A stretch of 19,639 bases of DNA from Leptospiraceae bacterium (GTDB lineage: Bacteria > Spirochaetota > Leptospiria > Leptospirales > Leptospiraceae). The notes below the pieces were generated by a model. The model saw only the letters and a program-made list of their open reading frames with translations, was not told where the DNA came from and did no database searches. Made by a program: the position numbers and the translations under genes. The stretch is from contig JAIXRB010000110.1 of assembly GCA_027485405.1 (NCBI GenBank), positions 1 to 19,639 on the forward strand, read 5' to 3'. Position 1 is the stretch's first letter, and the number at the start of each line of letters is the position of its first letter. Shown piece by piece: positions 15,218-19,639 of the stretch.

Positions 15218-17646
15218 AAAACTTAATGAAAAGCTATCGAGTTCCCATTCTCTTTCTTGGGTGTTTGTTATTCCTTGCTGTGCTTAGCCATTTTTGGTTT
15301 TGGGGGAACGTATACCTTTCGAGACCAATCTATTCGGGAGAGGTTAAAATCCAAAATTTTCCAGGATCTGCAAAGGTATTTCGGGACCAAAATGGCGTGC
15401 CCCATATTGAAGCAGATTCGAGCAAAGCCGCATACACAGCACTAGGCTATACCATGGCTAGTGACCGACTTTTTCAAATGGAATTGCAAAGAAGGGTAGG
15501 GCAAGGACAGCTTTCTGAGATTTTTGGTTCGGCTCTGTTAGAATCTGATCTTTTTTTGCGAACTTTGCTTTTGAGAAAATCAGCAGAAGATTACTTGAAG
15601 TCGAACTCCAAGCTGGCGCCTGAGGCTTGGATTGAACTAGATGCTTTTCTAGATGGAATCAATGCCTTTATCGCAGAAGACAGGTTACCTATTGAGTTCA
15701 AAATTTTAGGATTCAAACCTAGAAAATTTGAGCGGATCGATTCTATCGCATTTTTATACTATATGGGATTTTCTTTCGCTGAAGGAATAAAATCAGATAG
15801 TCTTTTTTCGATTTTGGAGTCTCAGCTGACAGGCCGATTGGTTCGAGAGTTGTTTCCTCGTTACGATTTCGAGCCAAATGCATCAATTTTGGAGAGTCAA
15901 CCCGGAGCAAAGCTAACAGCGAAGCTGGAACCTAAGGGCTTGAATCTAAATGAAAAAGTTCTACCTTTTCTTGTGGCAATGGACGATTTGAAAATTCCTA
16001 TTCCACCACTCCTTGGAAGCAACTCCTGGGTTCTTTCAGGGAAACGTACAGAAAGTGGCGGAGCCATTCTTGCAAATGACCCTCATATTGGGCTTTCTAA
16101 TCCAGGAACATGGTACGAGGCACATGTGAAATTCCCAGGGTACGAAACGTACGGTTACTTTCTTTCGATTTTGCCTTTTCCCTTGGTAGGTCACAATCGA
16201 GAAAAAGCCTGGGGCTTAACCATGCTTGAACAAGATGATGTGAACTTATATGCGGAGACCATTCGAGGAGAAAAGGTAGCATTTAAGAATGTTGAAGTTC
16301 CATTGGTTTTCCAAGAAGAATTGATACCACAGAAAGATGGTTCAACAAAGTCTGCTACAATTCGAATAACACCTCATGGACCAGTGATTACTGATTTTGT
16401 AAAAGGATATTCCGGAAGACCATTGAGCCTATTTTGGGTGAATCATCAAAACATCAATCCTTTGGTTGAAGTACTTTTTCTTTTAGGAAGAGCCAACTCA
16501 TTGAAAGAAATGGAAGATGTTGGTGGTCTAGTGATAGCTCCTGGTTTGAATATCAGTTATGCGGATAAGAATGGAAATATCGGCTACTACGCGATAGGTA
16601 GATTTCCAATACTAAAAGGCAATGTTCGAAAAATTTTAGAAGGTAGCACTGGGGAGTCTGAAGTCACTGGTTATTTGCCCTTTTCTGCAAACCCACGATT
16701 GATCAATCCAAGTAATGGAATCATAGTTACGGCGAATAACTTAGTAACATCCAAGCCACTCCCTGCGGTTGGCATTCCTGAAGGAAATTGGCATCCACCA
16801 GATCGCTTTTTAAGAATTCGATCCCTCTTAGAAACGAAAGAGAAATGGTCAACCGAAGACCTATCCAAAATGCAATTTGATACATATAGTTCCTTTGCAC
16901 CTGAGTTTTTAAAAATCGTTTTACCTATTCTGGGAGAAAGATCCCATTCTGGGGAAAAAGCCGCGATCTCTCAATTGAAGGAATGGGATTTTCAGAACGA
17001 TCGAAAATCTAAGGGAGCTTTGGTTTACCAAGTTCTTTTCGCCGAATTACACAAAGCAATTTATTTAGATGAACTCGGAGAGGAAAAATACAAGCTTTAC
17101 GGTGAATTTGCTGATAGCTGGATAAGTTTTCGTTATATGATGAGACATCCGGAAAGTTTATTCTGGGATGACATTGCAACCGTCGGTACAAAGGAAACCC
17201 AAGCCAATAGAATTGAATTAGCCTTTCAAAATACTGTTCGATTTTTAGAGAAAGAGATTTCCAGTTCTCCTTCTCTTTGGGTTTGGGAGAAGTTGTACCG
17301 AATCAAGCACCCTCATCCTTTGGGAAAGATTCCTCTTTTAGGAAAAATTTTTGATTTAGGCCCTTTCCCAGCAACCGGAGGACCAGAGGTTATCAACAAT
17401 TTGAAATACAAAATAGTCGCTGGGGATTTCACTGCAACGGCTGGTCCATCGAAAAGAAGAGTCATCGATTTTGGAAACTTAAATCACTCTAAGACCCAAA
17501 CTCCCCTTGGGAATAGTGGGCATCTTGGAAGTCCATTTTATGGAAATCTGATTGAGGATTATAATTCGGGTAAGGCGAGATCTATCTTATTTGAAGCCAA
17601 TGACTACCAAAGTACAGAATACCAAATGACCTTTGGGGCCAATTGA
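15214..17646 (+). CDS. Penicillin acylase family Ntn hydrolase
   Basis: The 810-residue precursor belongs to the penicillin G acylase / AHL acylase / cephalosporin acylase superfamily (peptidase S45). These enzymes are exported and split themselves into alpha and beta chains. An N-terminal signal anchor spans about residues 8-28. The alpha chain has the usual early block VFRDQNGVPHIEADS and GYTMASDRLFQMELQRR. Autocleavage is expected between G268 and S269 in LGSNSWVLSG, making Ser269 the N-terminal nucleophile. His is at beta-chain position 23 in NDPHIGL, as in the family. Asn508/Asn509 in VTANN is the oxyanion candidate. The start is the ATG overlapping the previous stop; an in-frame TTG at 15163 is less likely. 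The substrate (beta-lactam, acyl-homoserine lactone or another amide) cannot be told from sequence. Confidence 0.93.
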   Translation: MKNLMKSYRVPILFLGCLLFLAVLSHFWFWGNVYLSRPIYSGEVKIQNFPGSAKVFRDQNGVPHIEADSSKAAYTALGYTMASDRLFQMELQRRVGQGQLSEIFGSALLESDLFLRTLLLRKSAEDYLKSNSKLAPEAWIELDAFLDGINAFIAEDRLPIEFKILGFKPRKFERIDSIAFLYYMGFSFAEGIKSDSLFSILESQLTGRLVRELFPRYDFEPNASILESQPGAKLTAKLEPKGLNLNEKVLPFLVAMDDLKIPIPPLLGSNSWVLSGKRTESGGAILANDPHIGLSNPGTWYEAHVKFPGYETYGYFLSILPFPLVGHNREKAWGLTMLEQDDVNLYAETIRGEKVAFKNVEVPLVFQEELIPQKDGSTKSATIRITPHGPVITDFVKGYSGRPLSLFWVNHQNINPLVEVLFLLGRANSLKEMEDVGGLVIAPGLNISYADKNGNIGYYAIGRFPILKGNVRKILEGSTGESEVTGYLPFSANPRLINPSNGIIVTANNLVTSKPLPAVGIPEGNWHPPDRFLRIRSLLETKEKWSTEDLSKMQFDTYSSFAPEFLKIVLPILGERSHSGEKAAISQLKEWDFQNDRKSKGALVYQVLFAELHKAIYLDELGEEKYKLYGEFADSWISFRYMMRHPESLFWDDIATVGTKETQANRIELAFQNTVRFLEKEISSSPSLWVWEKLYRIKHPHPLGKIPLLGKIFDLGPFPATGGPEVINNLKYKIVAGDFTATAGPSKRRVIDFGNLNHSKTQTPLGNSGHLGSPFYGNLIEDYNSGKARSILFEANDYQSTEYQMTFGAN

Positions 17647-17672
17647 TATTCTAAGTCGCGGACATTCTTCGT

Positions 17673-18311
17673 TTAGTGGATTGTTTCCCAAATTTTAATA
17701 AAGATTAGACCTAATGCACTCAAGGTGGCTCCAATGATTGGAACACCTAATAGTCGAATTGTAAAATTCAAAGATTGAAATCCTTGGTTCATCTGCGTTT
17801 GCAAACTTTGGAATCGTAATTCCATTTCAGTTCGAAGGGCTTTCATTTCGATTCTGATACTTTGAATATCCGACTCCAAGGACTTTACATTTTGCTGCAT
17901 TTCAGCTCGAAGAGCTTGAATATCCGACTCCAAGGACTTTACATTTTGCTGCATTTCAGCTCGAAGAGATTGAAGATCCGACTCCAAGGACTTTACATTT
18001 TGCTGCATTTCAGCTCGAAGAGTTTGAATATCCGACTCCAAGGACTTTACGTTTTGCTGCATTTCCATTCGCAACACCATAACATCTGAAGCTACGCTTT
18101 TTATCTCGAATTTCATTTCTGATCTAAGAGTCTGAATATCCTTTTTCAAATCGTTCTGAAGCGGCAGGAATTTTGATTCTTCAATTTGAAACATAGCTGT
18201 ACTTCGATTTCTTTCCAAAGAATCCTCGATCCAGTCTTGGATTTCAACCGCAATTTTAGTGTCGATGCTTGCCTTTTCTAGTATTTGATAGAGTTTGAGA
18301 TTGGTTTCCAT
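17673..18311 (-). CDS. Tail-anchored coiled-coil protein with 18-residue repeats (DUF1640/CCDC90-like layout)
   Basis: The 212-residue protein has a short helical head (about 5-35, LKLYQILEKASIDTKIAVEI). A long coiled coil (about 45-182) follows, then one C-terminal membrane segment (about 185-207) and a five-residue tail. This head-stalk-anchor order resembles DUF1640/CCDC90 (MCUR1-like) proteins, but I can support only the layout and a weak head likeness. Residues 83-154 are four copies of an 18-residue unit of the form EMQQNVKSLESDIQTLRA. Eighteen residues equal 7+11, so the stalk is not purely heptad. I chose the ATG at 18311 because GGAGGG stands 4 bases upstream; a TTG at 18335 is possible. 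The gene follows the lipoprotein gene on the same strand by 49 bases, so they may be co-transcribed. Confidence 0.8.
   Translation of the reverse strand: METNLKLYQILEKASIDTKIAVEIQDWIEDSLERNRSTAMFQIEESKFLPLQNDLKKDIQTLRSEMKFEIKSVASDVMVLRMEMQQNVKSLESDIQTLRAEMQQNVKSLESDLQSLRAEMQQNVKSLESDIQALRAEMQQNVKSLESDIQSIRIEMKALRTEMELRFQSLQTQMNQGFQSLNFTIRLLGVPIIGATLSALGLIFIKIWETIH
17862..18065 (-). repeat. 54-base in-frame tandem repeat, about 3.8 near-identical copies
   Basis: Units begin at 17862, 17916, 17970 and 18024, exactly 54 bases apart. They share the core TTGAATATCCGACTCCAAGG (+ strand) and differ by only a few bases. The last ~12 bases of the fourth unit have diverged. The repeat keeps frame in the coiled-coil gene. 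Near-identity at the nucleotide level, including third positions, points to recent duplication or slippage/recombination rather than protein-level selection alone. Confidence 0.95.
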
Positions 18312-18360
18312 AATCCCTCCGCTCTTTATAGGCAAAGCATTGAATCAATTGGCTTCCGAC

Positions 18361-18723
18361 TTATCTACTTCCAGAAGAACTCGAAGAATTGCTAGAGCTT
18401 CCAGACCTAGAAGAACTGTATGATGATCCAGAATTGGATCTTCGGTAAGTCGAATGACTCCGATTGCTTGATCTACTGGATCTATACTGAGTAGCACAAG
18501 TCAATTCACAGGCATTCAGTAAGCTTGTACAGGTTGAAAACGTTTGGAATGCACTCTGGTTTGGAGTTTGGCCTGCCAACAATACACAAACCGATTGCTG
18601 AGAAGCACAGTTTGCGGAACAAGTCCGATGAGAATTCACTCCTCCACCTCTGTTTGAACAGTTAGTCAGTAACAAAACCAAGGCGATTCCAAGACCTAGT
18701 TTCCAAGTGTTTTTAATCTTCAT
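18361..18723 (-). CDS. Small Cys- and Ser-rich lipoprotein
   Basis: The 120-residue product starts MKIKNTWKLGLGIALVLLLTNC, a lipoprotein signal with Cys22 as the lipidated residue (L-T-N-C, a form common in spirochaetes). The middle part has six Cys in paired spacing (CSANC, SVC, STC, NACELTC), suggesting disulfide-bonded helices. The last ~40 residues are almost only Ser with some Arg, Asn, Gly and Tyr. That is a disordered tail, perhaps wall-binding or surface-exposed. The frame is open for 26 codons upstream, but the ATG at 18723 fits the signal peptide. A Shine-Dalgarno AAAGGA lies 12 bases upstream in a hairpin loop. No family is recognised. It lies upstream of the coiled-coil gene and divergent from the LuxR-type gene. 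Confidence 0.78.
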   Translation of the reverse strand: MKIKNTWKLGLGIALVLLLTNCSNRGGGVNSHRTCSANCASQQSVCVLLAGQTPNQSAFQTFSTCTSLLNACELTCATQYRSSRSSNRSHSTYRRSNSGSSYSSSRSGSSSNSSSSSGSR

Positions 18724-18730
18724 TTTTTTC

Positions 18731-18747
18731 GCTCGTCCTTTGCGAGC
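18731..18747 (-). promoter_or_regulatory. Hairpin presenting the lipoprotein Shine-Dalgarno in its loop
   Basis: In the mRNA, GCTCG and CGAGC pair into a 5-base stem closing the 7-base loop CAAAGGA, which holds the presumed ribosome binding site. A GGA in a hairpin loop at the Shine-Dalgarno is the arrangement recognised by CsrA/RsmA repressors. Whether CsrA acts here is inference. Confidence 0.4.
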
Positions 18748-18789
18748 TGTGAATTCAGTATCCTCTATTTTTTCCCTTTTTGAAATGGA

Positions 18790-18807
18790 GGATATCCACA
18801 ATTGTGG
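18790..18807. promoter_or_regulatory. Overlapping palindromes in the divergent lipoprotein/LuxR region (operator candidate)
   Basis: CCACAATTGTGG (18796-18807) is a perfect 12-base palindrome. It overlaps GGATATCC (18790-18797), a perfect 8-base palindrome. It sits about 11 bases upstream of a weak - strand -35/-10 pair for the lipoprotein (TTTCAA and GATACT, 17 bases apart) and upstream of the LuxR gene. A role as activator or repressor site is inferred from position and symmetry. Confidence 0.4.
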
Positions 18808-18808
18808 C

Positions 18809-18851
18809 TTTCCCCTAAAGATTTTTCTTGCTATAGGGCAAAACCCCTATA
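18809..18851 (+). promoter_or_regulatory. Candidate promoter of the LuxR-type gene with an overlapping dyad
   Basis: An extended -10-like TGCTATAGG (18829-18837) has a weak -35 (TTTCCC, 18809-18814) 17 bases before the TATAGG. The perfect 7-base inverted repeat TATAGGG...CCCTATA (18832-18838 and 18845-18851, 6-base loop) covers the -10 and the expected transcription start. It ends 15 bases before the ATG. It could be an operator (for example for autoregulation) or a 5' hairpin. It is not a terminator, because an A-run rather than a T-run follows. Confidence 0.35.
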
Positions 18852-18866
18852 AAAAAAGGGAACAAG

Positions 18867-19385
18867 ATGAACCAACGTCGGTTTCGAATTCTATTCCTTT
18901 GGTTTTATGCACTTTCTCTGGCTTTATGGATTGTCGAAGAAATCTACACTCTCACAAACCCACCCGAAATTTTTGATCGTTACCGCTTACTCATTGCAAG
19001 CTTTGAGGCTTTGGTTTCTGTTTCTTCCTTCCTTGCCATCAGCATTTTATACAATGAATTGAAAACCGAAGCTCTAGAAAATTCCAATGCAAAGGACCTA
19101 GTTCTTGAGTTGAAACGAAACAATCGAATTCTAAAGAATCCAGAATCCGAATTTTGGAAAGAAGTGAAGAACCAAATGGAAATCTGGAAATTGACAGATG
19201 CTGAAAAAGAGGTTGCAATTCTTTTGTTACGTGGATTCTCACACCAACAAATCGCTGGCGTTCGGCAGAAAAGTCTACGGACGATTGAGAACCAGACTGC
19301 TTCTATTTATGAAAAATCATCTATGCGGGGGAAATTAGAATTTATCTCATTTTTTCTAACTCCCCTTCTACCCGAGGAAGACTAA
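18867..19385 (+). CDS. Membrane-embedded LuxR-type HTH transcriptional regulator
   Basis: The 172-residue protein has two N-terminal membrane helices (about 8-26 and 41-62). A charged helical linker (63-100) leads to a LuxR/NarL-like DNA-binding domain (about 106-165) that begins WKLTDAEKEVAILLLRGFSH and continues QQIAGVRQKSLRTIENQ. The 'SEFWxEVxxQxxxWxLTxAE' lead-in is typical of small two-helix membrane regulators with a C-terminal LuxR domain. It lacks a receiver or other recognisable sensor domain, so any signal must come through the membrane part. The ATG is preceded by AAAAGGGA. The next gene starts at the base after its stop, so the two are probably one operon. Targets may include the flanking envelope-protein genes; that is inference. 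Confidence 0.87.
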   Translation: MNQRRFRILFLWFYALSLALWIVEEIYTLTNPPEIFDRYRLLIASFEALVSVSSFLAISILYNELKTEALENSNAKDLVLELKRNNRILKNPESEFWKEVKNQMEIWKLTDAEKEVAILLLRGFSHQQIAGVRQKSLRTIENQTASIYEKSSMRGKLEFISFFLTPLLPEED

Positions 19386-19639
19386 ATGAAAACCCTAGCC
19401 TGTTTCCTGATTTATGTTAGTATAGGTCTTCCCATTTTCAGTCAGGATCTCTTGGATCAAAAAGGCAAAAACAAGCAATCTCAGTTGTTAAAGGAAGATT
19501 CTGAAAGAAAAGCTAAAATCCTAGAAAAGTACAATGCTTTTTACCAAAAGTGGAAGACAAGATACCCTGGATTGGATTTTAAAACCTTACCTATGGAGCC
19601 TAGCCTAGCAAAGGACATTGTAGAACACAATTCGGCACC
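19386..19639 (+). CDS. Secreted protein of unknown function (3' end outside window)
   Basis: An ATG abuts the LuxR-type stop codon, with GAGGAAG about 9 bases upstream as a good Shine-Dalgarno. The frame stays open for 84 codons to the window end. The product begins MKTLACFLIYVSIGLPIFSQ, a Sec signal peptide with likely cleavage near residue 19-20. A highly charged Lys/Gln/Glu-rich stretch and then FYQKWKTRYPGLDFKTL follow. The cysteine at residue 6 is not in a lipobox, so this is probably not a lipoprotein. No family is recognised from the visible part. Coupling to the membrane regulator suggests it may share its signal or target pathway. Confidence 0.75.
   Translation, partial: MKTLACFLIYVSIGLPIFSQDLLDQKGKNKQSQLLKEDSERKAKILEKYNAFYQKWKTRYPGLDFKTLPMEPSLAKDIVEHNSA

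Noticed and set aside
17862..18065. Possible CRISPR array
   Set aside because: The repeats are contiguous 54-base units with no unique spacers and lie in frame within a coding sequence.
17862..18089. 75-codon open frame on the + strand through the 54-base repeats
   Set aside because: Its openness and repeat pattern are a by-product of the tandem repeat in the - strand coiled-coil gene; no start signals and no independent protein features.
18340..18350. Small palindrome ATTGAATCAAT and a TATAAA before the coiled-coil gene
   Set aside because: No -35 partner at suitable spacing, and the leader left after the TATAAA would be too short to carry the Shine-Dalgarno; most likely chance in AT-rich DNA.
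18832..18851. Inverted repeat TATAGGG/CCCTATA as a terminator
   Set aside because: On neither strand is the stem followed by a T-run; its place over the LuxR gene promoter suggests an operator or leader hairpin instead.
1..19639. Phage, transposon, toxin-antitoxin or defence island
   Set aside because: No integrase, transposase, structural phage genes, nuclease/effector modules or flanking repeats were seen; gene content is housekeeping and envelope-related.

Overview
The window looks like an ordinary chromosomal segment of a spirochaete, most likely a Leptospira-type organism. The evidence is the moderate-to-low GC content, the spirochaete-style lipoprotein signals (Leu at -3, loose residues at -1), TTG and GTG start codons, and a mix of a Lon/UvrB/PBP1A housekeeping block with secreted and lipoprotein genes typical of the genus. 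The species assignment is inference. I see no rRNA, tRNA, transposon, phage, plasmid or CRISPR features. There are no gene-free stretches over 300 bases; the longest gaps are about 135-145 bases.

Positions 1-7166 (+ strand) are a tight co-directional block: the 3' part of an RsbW-like ATPase-fold regulator, then uvrB (nucleotide excision repair), lon (ATP-dependent protease) and a class A penicillin-binding protein. Gaps are 5-11 bases, which suggests one transcription unit. The last gene overlaps, tail to tail by 35 bases, an orphan family 5 solute-binding lipoprotein gene on the - strand (7132-8565). That gene's start codon lies only 2 bases from the start of a divergent MsbA-like ABC exporter (8568-10454). 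The exporter overlaps, again tail to tail, a small membrane-anchored zinc-ribbon protein.

Positions 10868-13879 hold a COG2907-type FAD oxidoreductase (+), a convergent SAM-dependent methyltransferase (-) and a secreted alpha/beta hydrolase (-). A strong intrinsic terminator follows the hydrolase gene, and its U-tract runs into the methyltransferase start codon. The hydrolase promoter region carries two pairs of direct repeats with 11-base period, the layout used by PhoB/OmpR-type response regulators.

Positions 14015-17646 (+) are a translationally coupled pair (ATGA overlap): an envelope-anchored choice-of-anchor-X-like protein and a penicillin-acylase-family Ntn hydrolase. Positions 17673-18723 (-) encode a tail-anchored coiled-coil protein with an 18-residue (54-base) tandem repeat and, upstream of it, a Cys/Ser-rich lipoprotein. 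Divergent from these, from 18867 on (+), is a membrane-embedded LuxR-type regulator directly abutting a secreted protein gene cut by the window end. The 143-base divergent region between the lipoprotein and the LuxR gene is rich in dyad symmetry. This right end, a membrane-tethered transcription factor flanked by small uncharacterised envelope proteins, is the least described and most interesting part of the window. I found no convincing novel defence or mobile system.
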